NCBI GenBank assembly: GCA_041558415.1
Contig: JBFFEY010000029.1
Location: 1 to 35,322, forward strand
Origin: SG8-39 sp041558415
Lineage (GTDB): Bacteria; Pseudomonadota; Gammaproteobacteria; Burkholderiales; SG8-39
Reading direction: 5' to 3'
Length of the DNA stretch: 35,322 nucleotides
Below, piece by piece: positions 22,039 through 29,923 of the stretch. Position 1 is the stretch's first letter. Each line of letters opens with the position of its first letter. The position numbers were made by a program, and so were the translations under genes. The notes under the pieces were generated by a model. That model searched no databases and had not been told where the DNA came from. It was given only the letters and a program-made list of their open reading frames with translations.

Positions 22039-22686
22039 ATGCGCGCGACCCTGACCCACCATCGCCCCGACGCGGCGGCATCGGTCGAGATCGACCTAGA
22101 CGAGATCCGCCGTCGTCTGGCGGCAGCCGCACCCGGGGCCGAGGCTCTCGCAGGCGACCTGGGTGCGGCGGGCGAGCGCACCGTGCTAACCCCCGCCTCC
22201 GTGCTCGTGCCCATCGTCGCCCACCACGAGGCGCTCACCGTGCTGTTCACGCGGCGCACCGCGCATCTGCGTGCGCATTCGGGCCAGATCAGCTTTCCGG
22301 GCGGGCGCGTTGAACCCCAGGACGTCGACCCGACCGAGACGGCATTGCGTGAGACGCAGGAAGAGATCGGCCTTGCGCGCGAGCGCATCGAGCTGATCGG
22401 CACCTTGCCCGAGTACCACACCCGTACCGGCTACCGCATCACGCCCGTGATCGGGGTGGTGGCGCCGCCGTTCACGCTGCAGGCTGATCCCGAGGAGGTC
22501 GACGCCGTGTTCGAGGTGCCGCTGTCGTTCCTGCTCGATCCGCGCAACCATCAGCGCCACATGCGGGCCTTCGAGGGCCGCATGATCAGCTACTTCGCGA
22601 TGCCGTACGGCGAGCATTACATCTGGGGGGCGACCGCGGCGATGCTCGTCAACCTTTACCGTCAGCTGGTCTACGCTGAACGCTGA
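22039..22686 (+). CDS. NUDIX CoA pyrophosphatase
   Basis: A 215-residue Nudix hydrolase of the NudL/PCD1 type that splits coenzyme A to 3',5'-ADP and phosphopantetheine. The CoA-specific motif LFTRRTAHLRAHSGQISFPGG (69-89) runs into the Nudix box, whose REtqEEiG catalytic core is at 104-111. The frame has an N-terminal extension of about 50 residues before the Nudix fold. Its last 16 nt overlap the convergent SapC gene. Confidence 0.9.
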   Translation: MRATLTHHRPDAAASVEIDLDEIRRRLAAAAPGAEALAGDLGAAGERTVLTPASVLVPIVAHHEALTVLFTRRTAHLRAHSGQISFPGGRVEPQDVDPTETALRETQEEIGLARERIELIGTLPEYHTRTGYRITPVIGVVAPPFTLQADPEEVDAVFEVPLSFLLDPRNHQRHMRAFEGRMISYFAMPYGEHYIWGATAAMLVNLYRQLVYAER

Positions 22687-23429
22687 GGCGCGCCGCGCGC
22701 GCGCAGCTGGCGCGCGTACAACCGCGTGAAATTATCCAGTGAGTGCAGGTGCGCGTAGATCGCGCTCATGTAGCCCTTGTTGACCAGTGCTTTGTGGCTC
22801 GCCGGACGCAGCGCGTGCAGGCGTGCTTCGTCGACGCGGTACATGCCGCCCATGCGCAGCTCGACCGCTTTCTGGCCGCCGCGTACCTGCATGCTGAAGG
22901 GCGTGAGCAGCGCCAGACGCGCGAGCGCAGCGCACAGGTCCGCCGTGCGGTCGAGGTCGGCCTCGTACTGCGCCAGCAGTTGCTCGAGCTGCTGCCAGCG
23001 CGGCGTGGGCTTGCCGCGAGCATCGAACAAGGCAATCCCTCCCCGGTCGAGGTAGGCCTGGGCGACGCAGACCACGCGCTCGCCGGCCGGCACCCCGTCG
23101 ACGTACAGCTTGGAAATGCAGAACGGGTAGCGGCGCACGAAGGCGGGCACGTAGGTCGACGGATCCCAGCTGCCGCCCGCGTCGACGTACAGATTGCTGC
23201 TCTGGGTGAGGCCGAGCACCGCCACCGGCGCGAAGGTCTTGCCCGCGTCCAGGCTGGCGAAGACCAGCGGGTAGTCGCGTCCGGCGACGGGAAATTCCGC
23301 GGCCGAGATGGCGATGGCATTCAGCGTACGGCAGAACGCGGGCGTGCTGCCGCCCGCGGGCATCAGCACGCGGTGCTCGCGACGCAGCGGAACGATCTCG
23401 TCGTAGCCGAACGGGGGCGTGATCTTCAT
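22671..23429 (-). CDS. SapC family protein
   Basis: A 252-residue protein matching the SapC family (named from a Campylobacter S-layer locus): an N-terminal MLAMNxxHR-like region replaced here by PFGYDEIVPLRREHRVLMP, then NAIAISAAEFPVAGRDYPLVF, YVPAFVRRYPF and a C-terminal FTRLYARQL. There is no signal peptide. The biochemical role is unknown. The start ATG 23429 follows a TAGAAT by only 6 nt with no Shine-Dalgarno sequence, suggesting a leaderless transcript. It overlaps the convergent Nudix gene at its 3' end. Confidence 0.87.
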   Translation of the reverse strand: MKITPPFGYDEIVPLRREHRVLMPAGGSTPAFCRTLNAIAISAAEFPVAGRDYPLVFASLDAGKTFAPVAVLGLTQSSNLYVDAGGSWDPSTYVPAFVRRYPFCISKLYVDGVPAGERVVCVAQAYLDRGGIALFDARGKPTPRWQQLEQLLAQYEADLDRTADLCAALARLALLTPFSMQVRGGQKAVELRMGGMYRVDEARLHALRPASHKALVNKGYMSAIYAHLHSLDNFTRLYARQLRARGAPQRSA

Positions 23430-23435
23430 GTACGC

Positions 23436-23441
23436 ATTCTA
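23436..23441 (-). promoter_or_regulatory. -10 element 6 nt before the SapC ATG
   Basis: TAGAAT on the minus strand, then GCGTAC, then ATG. Transcription at the usual 6-7 nt from the -10 would start on or beside the A of the ATG. No -35 match 16-18 nt upstream. Confidence 0.5.
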
Positions 23442-23539
23442 GAAGCTCCCGCCGGGGTGCGCAGCGCCGGCGGCGCGGCGCATGCAGACGGTGGCGACGA
23501 GTGTGCTATCTTCCCGCGAGCTTCGACGCCGGAAATCTC

Positions 23540-24448
23540 ATGAGCGTTCTCGCGATCATCGCCGCATTGCTGCTCGAACAATGGCGCCCGGTCGGCGAGC
23601 ACCGCGCGCTGCGGGATGCGTTCGCGCGCGCGGTGCGTGGCCTGGAAGGCGGCCTGGGCGGAGGCGGCGCGACGCAGGGGATGCTCGCCTGGCTGGTCGC
23701 GGTCGTTCCAGCGGTCTTGCTCGCCATTGCGCTGCATGGGCTTCTCGCCTCATGGAGCGGCCTGCTCGGTTTTCTGTTCGATGTCGGTGTGCTGTACCTG
23801 ACACTCGGATTCCGTCAGTTCAGCAATGGCTTCACGCAGATCCAGGCGGCGGTCAAGACCGGCGACATCGAGCGGGCGCGCGAGCTGATCAATGCCTGGC
23901 GCAACGAAAGCGTTCCGGAGCGCGACCGCGAGGAGGTTATCCGGCTGACGATCGAAGACGCGCTGATCGCGTCCCACCGCCACTTGTTCGGCGTACTGCT
24001 GTGGTATCTGCTGCTGCCGGGTCCGAGCGGCGCAGTCCTCTACCGGCTCACGCTGTACCTCGCGCGGCGCTGGGGCGACGCGGGAGAGTTCGGTGGCCTG
24101 GCACGCCGCGCCGCGTATCTTCTGGATTGGCCCGCGGTACGCCTGACCGCGGGCGCCTTCGCCGTCGTCGGCGATTTCGAGGACGCGGTCTATTGCTGGC
24201 GCACGCAGGCGCGCGAATGGGTCGCGGCGAACGAGGGTGTATTGCTCGCGGCAGCGGCCGGGGCGATGGGCGTGCGCCTCGGCATGCCGCTGCAGACCGC
24301 GGAGGGGATTGTGCCGCGGCCCGAGCTCGGTCTCGGCGATGCAGCCGACGGAAGATTTCTCGACGCCACGGTCAACTTGCTGTGGCGCACGCTGGTCGTG
24401 TGGATCGTCGTGCTCGTTCTGCTCACCATCGGGCACGTCATCCTGTGA
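23540..24448 (+). CDS. CobD/CbiB family membrane protein
   Basis: A 302-residue integral membrane protein with hydrophobic segments near 1-12, 48-72, 77-92, 155-178 and 280-300. It resembles the CobD/CbiB family, whose classical member forms adenosylcobinamide phosphate in cobalamin synthesis. Segments such as YLTLGFRQFSNGFTQI and EALIASHRHLFGVLLWY-like text are typical of the betaproteobacterial stand-alone branch. No cobalamin gene is nearby, so a cobalamin role is doubtful; this branch is also compared with the regulatory protein AmpE. The start ATG 23540 is preferred over a GTG 39 nt upstream because it begins at the first hydrophobic segment. A possible extended -10, TGCTATCTT, lies at 23511-23519. 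Confidence 0.75.
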   Translation: MSVLAIIAALLLEQWRPVGEHRALRDAFARAVRGLEGGLGGGGATQGMLAWLVAVVPAVLLAIALHGLLASWSGLLGFLFDVGVLYLTLGFRQFSNGFTQIQAAVKTGDIERARELINAWRNESVPERDREEVIRLTIEDALIASHRHLFGVLLWYLLLPGPSGAVLYRLTLYLARRWGDAGEFGGLARRAAYLLDWPAVRLTAGAFAVVGDFEDAVYCWRTQAREWVAANEGVLLAAAAGAMGVRLGMPLQTAEGIVPRPELGLGDAADGRFLDATVNLLWRTLVVWIVVLVLLTIGHVIL

Positions 24449-24767
24449 CGGCGTCGGCCTTGCGGGTCGCGCCGCAGCGCCAGCACTGTGTGAACTGCGC
24501 TTCCAGCGCCTCGCCACAGCGGGCGCAGCGCCAGCCAGGCCCCTGCGGCGCCTGCGGCAGGCGCCCCTCGCGCAGGATCTGTTCGGCGCGCGCCGCGTCG
24601 CGTGGGTCGATCACCCAAAGTTCGGCTTGGCACTCGACCGGCGGCAGCTCGCCCATCGCCGAGGACAGCAGCTCGTTGCGCACCACGGCCGGGATGCCCG
24701 CAGCGTCGAGCAGATTGCGCGCGTGATGCACGCCGATCAGATCGTGCGAGCTGAAGACGCGCTTCAC
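24438..24767 (-). CDS. DUF2007 signal-transducing-like protein with zinc ribbon
   Basis: A 109-residue protein. Residues 1-70 fit DUF2007 (PII-like fold; VFSSHDLIGVHHARNLLDAAGIPAVVRNE, then ELWVIDPRDAARAEQIL), and the C-terminus adds a zinc ribbon with C81, C84, C95 and C98. The function is unknown. Its ATG overlaps the rsgA stop (ATGA), making it the last gene of the M48-phhB-rsgA run. Its 3' end overlaps the convergent CobD/CbiB-like gene by 11 nt. Confidence 0.8.
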   Translation of the reverse strand: MKRVFSSHDLIGVHHARNLLDAAGIPAVVRNELLSSAMGELPPVECQAELWVIDPRDAARAEQILREGRLPQAPQGPGWRCARCGEALEAQFTQCWRCGATRKADAVTG

Positions 24768-25687
24768 GCCGCCGTCCGGTTACGGCGTGGGCGGGCGCTG
24801 CGCGCCGACCATCGGCTGTCGCCCGCGCTTTGCACGATGCGCCGATACAGGGCGAGCCGCCGGGGGTGGACGTGCCCGGCCTCAGCTGCGGCGGTCAGCG
24901 CACAATCCGGTTCGGCGAGATGGCGGCAGTCGGGAAAGCGGCAGTGCCCGGCGTAGGGCGCGAACTCCCGGAAACCGGCCGCGATGTCCTCGGCGGAGAG
25001 GGCCGCGAGACCGAACTCGGAAACGCCCGGCGTGTCGACGAGTTCGCTCGCCGCGTCGAGCCGGTACAAGCGCGCCGCGGTCGTCGTCTGCCGTCCGGCA
25101 TCGAGAAAAGCCGAGATTTCCTGAATGCGCACCACGGCGTCCGGCACCAGCGCCTTGACCAGCGTCGACTTTCCCATGCCCGACTGACCGACGATGACCG
25201 TACGCTGGCGCTGCAGGTGGACGCGCAGCGGCTCCGGATCGACGCGCGCCGAAAACTCGACGACCGGGTAGCCCAATCCGCGGAACGGCGCGAGCTGAGC
25301 AAGGGCGTCCGTGCGCCGCGCCACCAGGTCGATTTTGTTGAGCGCGATGAGCGTCGGCAGCCCGGCATGCTCGGCGGCGACCAGCACGCGCGCGAGCAGT
25401 TCGTCCGAAAATGTCGGTTCACAGGCGACCAGCACCGCGACCTGCGTGATATTCGCGGCCAGAACCTTGGTGCGGCGCGCGCTCGAGCGGGCGAAGACCG
25501 TGGCCCGCGGCTCGACGTCAACGATGATCGCGCGCCCGGCGCCGGAAGGCTCGAGCACGACGCGGTCGCCGCACACCGCCTGGATGCGCCGGTTGCGCGT
25601 GTGGGCGCGCAGCAGTTCGCCTGCGTCGCTGCGCACCAGGGTATCGCGCCCGTAGCCCGCGACGACGTCTCCGCGCTGCGTGCTCAA
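24764..25687 (-). CDS. rsgA: Ribosome small-subunit-dependent GTPase A
   Basis: A 307-residue circularly permuted GTPase that checks late 30S maturation. An OB fold (about 1-60) is followed by the permuted G motifs in order G4 NKID (117-120), G1 GQSGMGKST (167-175) and G3 DTPG (218-221), then a zinc site with C249, C254, H256 and C262. The frame is open far upstream into phhB. The best start is TTG 25687, which overlaps the phhB stop as TTGA, mirroring the ATGA overlap at its other end. The resulting length fits short betaproteobacterial RsgA proteins. Confidence 0.9.
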   Translation of the reverse strand: MSTQRGDVVAGYGRDTLVRSDAGELLRAHTRNRRIQAVCGDRVVLEPSGAGRAIIVDVEPRATVFARSSARRTKVLAANITQVAVLVACEPTFSDELLARVLVAAEHAGLPTLIALNKIDLVARRTDALAQLAPFRGLGYPVVEFSARVDPEPLRVHLQRQRTVIVGQSGMGKSTLVKALVPDAVVRIQEISAFLDAGRQTTTAARLYRLDAASELVDTPGVSEFGLAALSAEDIAAGFREFAPYAGHCRFPDCRHLAEPDCALTAAAEAGHVHPRRLALYRRIVQSAGDSRWSARSARPRRNRTAA

Positions 25688-26013
25688 GGCGCCAACAGCG
25701 CGTCGCACTTCGCGGCGCAGATGAAGTCGTTCTCCGACAGCCCGTCGATGGCGTGCGTCCAGTACGTTACGCGGCACTGGTTGTAACCGACGAGCAGCTC
25801 GGGATGGTGGTCCTCGCGGTGCGACACCCAGGCGAGCCCATTCACGAAGGCCATGGTCTGGTAGTAGTTGGTGAAGGGATACAGCTTCACCAGCTTGCCG
25901 TCCTCGATGATCCAGCCCTTGAGCTGCCGGAGCATCTCCTGCGCCTGCTCGGTCGTGTAGGGTGCCACCCCGCCTTCGCAGGGTGCACAGCGTTTCTTGG
26001 CCAGGTCACTCAT
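25684..26013 (-). CDS. phhB: 4a-hydroxytetrahydrobiopterin dehydratase (pterin-4a-carbinolamine dehydratase)
   Basis: A 109-residue protein of the PCD/DCoH family, which dehydrates 4a-hydroxy-tetrahydropterin after aromatic hydroxylation. The active-site motif is SHREDHHPELL, followed by VTYWTHAIDGLSENDFICAAKCD. The N-terminus has a CAPCEGG segment common in bacterial versions. No phenylalanine hydroxylase (phhA) lies nearby, so it may serve a distant hydroxylase or molybdopterin metabolism. The start ATG 26013 follows GGAGGAGAGG. It sits between the M48 peptidase and rsgA genes, overlapping the latter. Confidence 0.93.
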   Translation of the reverse strand: MSDLAKKRCAPCEGGVAPYTTEQAQEMLRQLKGWIIEDGKLVKLYPFTNYYQTMAFVNGLAWVSHREDHHPELLVGYNQCRVTYWTHAIDGLSENDFICAAKCDALLAP

Positions 26014-26048
26014 CACCTCTCCTCCGCCGGCGCGATCGCCCCGTCGTC

Positions 26049-27302
26049 TCAGCTCGCCGCAGCCAGCAGTTGCTCGACGCGCGTGGCCGCTGGCGGGTGC
26101 GAATCGTAGAACGCCGAGTGAACCGGGTCGGGCGTTAGCGTCGCGGCGTTGTCCTTGTAGAGCTTGACCAGGGCAGTGACCAGGTCGCGCGCGCTGGCAT
26201 GCGCGGCGGCATAGGCATCGGCTTCGAACTCGTGACGGCGCGACAGCAGACTGGCGAGCGGCTGCAGAAAAAAGGTGAATACGGGAACGACCATGACAAA
26301 CAGCACGAGCGCAACCGCCGCGCCGGGCTGCGAAATGCCGAGCCCGGCGTAGAACCAGCCTGCGTCGATCAGCTGTCCCAGCAGCCATAGCAAGCCGAGC
26401 GAGAACGCGAACAGCAGCGCGACACGTTTCCACACGTGGTGCCGGCGGAAATGGCCGAGCTCGTGCGCAAGCACGGCCTCCACTTCTGCCGGCGCCAGCC
26501 GGGCGAGCAGTGTGTCGAAGAAAACGATGCGCTTCGCCGCGCCGAAGCCCGTGAAATAGGCGTTGCCGTGGCTCGATCGCTTCGAGCCGTCCATGACGAA
26601 CAGGCCCTTGGCGGTGAAGCCGCAGCGCGCGAGCAGCGCTTCGATGCGCGCGGCGAGTTCCGCGTCGCCCAGCGGCTTGAAGGTATTGAACAGCGGCGCG
26701 ATAAACGTCGGATAGATCAGCAGCATGAGCAGGTTGAACCCTGCCCATACGAACCACACTGCGAGCCACCACCAGGGCCCGACACCGGCCATCAGCCAGA
26801 GCACCAGCATGACGAGCGGCAGACCGAGCACTGTGGCAATGAGCGCGTGCCGCGCCAGATCCGCGATGAACAGGCCGGGCGTCATGCGGTTGAAGCCGAA
26901 GCGGGCCTCGACGACGAAGGTGCGGTAGATCGCGGCGGGCAGCTCGATGATCGAAAGCAGCACGACCACACTGGCGATGAAGGCGGTGCCGTGCGCGATG
27001 CTCCCGGGCGCGAAAACCCGCGCCCATTGTTCGAGCAAGGCCTGCAGCCCGCCGCCAAGCGTCAGCACCACCAGTACCACCGCGCCCACCGCGAGTTCGA
27101 CCGCGCCGAGGCGATTCTTGGCAATGGTGTAGTCGGCCGCCTTCTGATGGGCGGCGAGCGAGATCGCCTGCGCGAACGCAGGCGGTACCTGGCCTCGGTG
27201 CGCGCGCACGTGGTGCACCTGCCGCCAGGCGAGCCACAGCCGCGTTGCGGTCGCCAGCGCCAGCGCACCGAGGAAAAGGAATCCGAATACGGTTGGGCTC
27301 AT
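26049..27302 (-). CDS. M48 (Ste24-type) membrane metallopeptidase
   Basis: A 417-residue integral membrane zinc protease. About six or seven hydrophobic segments (near 4-22, 65-90, 105-125, 150-175, 178-200, 295-315, 325-345) surround the zinc motif HELGH at 280-284. The third ligand Glu is in RHEFEADAYA near 358. The FNTFKPL and GSKRSSHGNAYFTG segments are typical of Ste24/CAAX-protease-like enzymes, which in bacteria are thought to handle membrane-protein quality control. First gene of the M48-phhB-rsgA-DUF2007 run, divergent from orn. Confidence 0.9.
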   Translation of the reverse strand: MSPTVFGFLFLGALALATATRLWLAWRQVHHVRAHRGQVPPAFAQAISLAAHQKAADYTIAKNRLGAVELAVGAVVLVVLTLGGGLQALLEQWARVFAPGSIAHGTAFIASVVVLLSIIELPAAIYRTFVVEARFGFNRMTPGLFIADLARHALIATVLGLPLVMLVLWLMAGVGPWWWLAVWFVWAGFNLLMLLIYPTFIAPLFNTFKPLGDAELAARIEALLARCGFTAKGLFVMDGSKRSSHGNAYFTGFGAAKRIVFFDTLLARLAPAEVEAVLAHELGHFRRHHVWKRVALLFAFSLGLLWLLGQLIDAGWFYAGLGISQPGAAVALVLFVMVVPVFTFFLQPLASLLSRRHEFEADAYAAAHASARDLVTALVKLYKDNAATLTPDPVHSAFYDSHPPAATRVEQLLAAAS

Positions 27303-27356
27303 TCTGCTGTGAGAGAATAGCGCGCTATTTCAAGCGCATAAAGGAAAAGGGGCAGG

Positions 27357-27902
27357 GTGGCGCAGGACGCGAACAATCTCATCTGGATCGACATGGAAAT
27401 GACCGGCCTGGTGCCGGATTCCGACCGCATCCTGGAGGTCGCCATCCTGATCACCGATCCGCATCTCAACGTCGTCGCCGAGAGCCCGTCGCTGGTGGTG
27501 CACCAGCCCGACGAGGTGCTGGCCGCGATGGACGCCTGGAACCAGGGGGTGCACGGCAAGACGGGGCTGATCGAGCGGGTGCGCGCGTCCACGCTCGACG
27601 AGGCCGAGGTCGAGCGGCGCGCGCTGGCGTTCATCGCCGCCTATGTCCCGGCGTCGACCTCGCCCATGTGCGGCAGCTCGATCTGCCAGGATCGTCGCTT
27701 CCTCGCGCGTTGGATGCCGCGACTCGAGCGCTATTTCCACTACCGCAATCTCGACGTGTCGACGCTGAAGGAGCTGGTGCGGCGCTGGCGCCCTGATCTG
27801 GCCAAGGGATTTCTCAAACAGGGCCGCCACGAGGCGCTCGCCGACATCCGCGAATCGATCGAGGAACTGCGCTACTACCGCCGCAGCGCGATGTCGATCT
27901 AG
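27357..27902 (+). CDS. orn: Oligoribonuclease
   Basis: A 181-residue DEDDh exonuclease that removes the last 2-5-nt RNA fragments, including pGpG from cyclic di-GMP breakdown. Residues D and E of WIDMEMTGL, and GRHEALADIRESI with His and Asp near the end, are present. The family's GNSICQDRRF block reads GSSICQDRRF. The start is GTG 27357 behind a purine-rich AAGGAAAAGGGG. Its TAG stop shares the palindrome CTAG with the RidA stop on the other strand. Confidence 0.96.
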   Translation: MAQDANNLIWIDMEMTGLVPDSDRILEVAILITDPHLNVVAESPSLVVHQPDEVLAAMDAWNQGVHGKTGLIERVRASTLDEAEVERRALAFIAAYVPASTSPMCGSSICQDRRFLARWMPRLERYFHYRNLDVSTLKELVRRWRPDLAKGFLKQGRHEALADIRESIEELRYYRRSAMSI

Positions 27903-28435
27903 CGTCGGCGCGCCTTCTTGGCGCGCGTTTTCGCCTTGCGCGGGGTGCGGCGTGCCGCTGCACGCACGGCGCCTGCGGCTTCCACTTCGACGACTGCCTC
28001 GATCTCGACCGGGATGCCCATCGGCAGCGAGCCCATACCCACCGCCGAGCGCGCGTGCCGGCCGCGCGCGCCGAACACTTCGACGAACAGGTCGGAGCAG
28101 CCGTTGATCACTTGCGGCTGGTCTGCGAAATCGGGCTCGGCGTTTACCATGCCGAGCAGCTTGACCACGCGCTTGACGCGATCGAGGCTGCCGAGCTCCG
28201 ATCTCATCACGGCGAGCAGCGCCAGGCCCACGGATCGCGCGAAGCCGTAACCCTGCTCGACGCTGAATTCGCGCCCCAGCTTGCCTCGGGGGCGCACGCC
28301 GGCGACCGCCGAGGGGCCCTTGCCGGAGAGAAACAGCAGGTTTCCGGTGCGTACCGCGTTTACATAGTTCGCGACCGGCGGCGTCACGGGATCGAGCAAG
28401 ATGCCCAGCTGCTTGAGGCGCTTTTCCGCGCTCAT
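27899..28435 (-). CDS. RidA family protein with basic C-terminal tail
   Basis: A 178-residue member of the RidA/YjgF/UK114 family, imine/enamine deaminases that clear reactive products of PLP enzymes. VRTGNLLFLSGKGP, the substrate-binding Arg in HARSAVGMGSLP, and VEIEAVVEV are conserved, so it may be active, though subfamily activities differ. The core would end near residue 155. An unusual Lys/Arg/Ala tail (TPRKAKTRAKKARRR) follows, encoded opposite the orn terminator. Its ATG overlaps the stop of the FAD-linked oxidase gene (ATGA). Confidence 0.9.
   Translation of the reverse strand: MSAEKRLKQLGILLDPVTPPVANYVNAVRTGNLLFLSGKGPSAVAGVRPRGKLGREFSVEQGYGFARSVGLALLAVMRSELGSLDRVKRVVKLLGMVNAEPDFADQPQVINGCSDLFVEVFGARGRHARSAVGMGSLPMGIPVEIEAVVEVEAAGAVRAAARRTPRKAKTRAKKARRR
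27908..27931 (+). terminator. Intrinsic terminator of orn
   Basis: GCGCGCC (27908-27914) pairs with GGCGCGC (27920-27926) around TTCTT, followed by G and four T. It begins 6 nt after the orn stop and lies wholly inside the last codons of the convergent RidA gene. Confidence 0.75.
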
Positions 28436-29823
28436 GACATCGGCACCACTTTGCCCGGGTTGAGCAGATTGTCCGGATCGAAAACCCGCTTGATGTCGCG
28501 CATCACGCCGATCACGTCGTCGCCGAGCTCGGCACGCAGCGACTCCTGCTTGCCCAGCCCGACGCCGTGCTCACCGGTGCAGGTACCTTCCATGGCGAGC
28601 GCGCGCGCCACCAGCCTGCGGTTGAACTGCTTGGCAATCTCGGTTTCCTCGGGCTTGTCCGGATCGACGAACAGCATGAGGTGGAAGTTGCCGTCGCCGA
28701 TGTGGCCGAGCAGGGGCACTGGCGCAAAGTAGTTTTTCGCGTCGGCCATGGTCTCGCGCACGCACTCGGCAAGACGCGAAATCGGCACGCAGACGTCGGT
28801 CGACACGGCGCGCGAGCCGGGGCGCAGCTGCAGGCAGGCGAAGTAGGCGTCGTGCCGCGCATCCCACAGACGGCTTCGATCCTCCGGGCGTGTCGCCCAC
28901 TGGAAGTCCATGCCGCCGTTTTCCCGGGCGATCGCCTGCACCGCCTCGGCCTGCTCGACGACCGAGGCCGCGGTGCCGTGGAACTCGAAGAACACGGTCG
29001 GCGCGACCCGGTAGTCGGTCTTCTTGTAGGCGTTGATCGCGGCGATCGTTTTGTCGCAGACGATGTCACAGCGGGCGATCGGAATGCCGGCCTGGATGGT
29101 TTCGATGACGGTGTTGGTGCAGCCGTCGACCGAGTCGAAGGCGCAGACGGCGGCCGACATCGCTTCCTGCACCGGGTATAGACGCACCGTCACCTCGGTA
29201 ATGATGCCGAGCGTGCCTTCCGAGCCGACGAACAGTCGCGTGAGGTCGTAACCAGCGGCCGATTTCTTCGGCCGGCGCGAGGTCTGAATGATGCGCCCAT
29301 CGGCCAGCACCACCTTGAGCGAAATGACGTTCTCTCGCATCGTGCCGTAGCGCACGGCGTTGGTGCCCGAGGCGCGGGTGGCGGCCATGCCGCCGATCGT
29401 CGCGTCGGCGCCCGGATCCACCGGGAAAAACAGGCCCGTGTGCTTGATGTACTCGTTCAGCTGCTTGCGTGTCACGCCGGCCTGCACCACCGCATCCAAA
29501 TCGGCCTCGTGTACGGCGATCACCTGGTTCATCTGCGACAGGTCGAGCGACACGCCGCCGTTGACCGCCAGTACGTGGCCTTCCAGCGACGTGCCTACGC
29601 CGTAGGGAATCATCGGCACCCGATGGCGGCGGCAGATATTGACGACATCGCGCACCTCCTCGGTCGAGCGCGGAAAGACCACCGCATCGGGCGCAGCGTA
29701 GGGGAAGTAGGACTCGTCCTTGCCGTGGTGCTCGCGGATGCCGGACGAGGTCGTAACGCGCTCGCCGAGCAGTGCCTGCAGCTCGGCAAGCACGGTCTGG
29801 TCGAATTCGCGGAGTTTGTTCAT
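28432..29823 (-). CDS. FAD-linked oxidase, GlcD/D-lactate dehydrogenase type
   Basis: A 463-residue flavoenzyme of the VAO/FAD_binding_4 family. PYGVGTSLEGH, VDPGADATIGGMAATRASGTNAVRYG-type text and GSEGTLGIITEV make up the FAD-binding half. The C-terminal cap has HIGDGNFHLML and CTGEHGVGLGK, with metal/substrate histidines. This fits glycolate oxidase subunit D, D-lactate dehydrogenase (cytochrome) or D-2-hydroxyglutarate dehydrogenase, which the sequence alone does not separate. No glcE/glcF genes adjoin, favouring a stand-alone 2-hydroxyacid dehydrogenase. ATG 29823 has AAGGAGGG upstream. It is translationally coupled to RidA. Confidence 0.9.
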   Translation of the reverse strand: MNKLREFDQTVLAELQALLGERVTTSSGIREHHGKDESYFPYAAPDAVVFPRSTEEVRDVVNICRRHRVPMIPYGVGTSLEGHVLAVNGGVSLDLSQMNQVIAVHEADLDAVVQAGVTRKQLNEYIKHTGLFFPVDPGADATIGGMAATRASGTNAVRYGTMRENVISLKVVLADGRIIQTSRRPKKSAAGYDLTRLFVGSEGTLGIITEVTVRLYPVQEAMSAAVCAFDSVDGCTNTVIETIQAGIPIARCDIVCDKTIAAINAYKKTDYRVAPTVFFEFHGTAASVVEQAEAVQAIARENGGMDFQWATRPEDRSRLWDARHDAYFACLQLRPGSRAVSTDVCVPISRLAECVRETMADAKNYFAPVPLLGHIGDGNFHLMLFVDPDKPEETEIAKQFNRRLVARALAMEGTCTGEHGVGLGKQESLRAELGDDVIGVMRDIKRVFDPDNLLNPGKVVPMS

Positions 29824-29886
29824 GCGCGAGGCCCTCCTTATGGCGCGGCGCGTTGATCGCCGCGCAGCGTGCGATCGAATGCGCCG

Positions 29887-29923
29887 GAGCGGGCCGGCGG
29901 GCTACGCCCGTCCGGACCCGCTC
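29887..29923 (-). other. Hairpin between the DUF6494 and FAD-oxidase genes
   Basis: GAGCGGG (29887-29893) pairs with CCCGCTC (29917-29923), and the stem continues with CCGG/CCGG and CGGGC/GCCCG separated by single bulged bases, ending in a 3-nt loop. About 16 pairs in total. It overlaps the stop codon of the DUF6494 gene. The minus-strand side lacks a T tract, so read-through to the oxidase gene is likely partial. Confidence 0.5.

Noticed and set aside
23540..24448. CobD/CbiB-like gene as evidence for a cobalamin biosynthesis locus
   Set aside because: No other cob/cbi gene is present nearby and the stand-alone branch of this family is widespread without the pathway.
24421..24450. Hairpin CGTCA/TGACG joining the stops of the CobD-like and DUF2007 genes
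   Set aside because: Only 5 bp, and 3 bp of it is guaranteed by convergent TGA stop codons; too weak to call a terminator.
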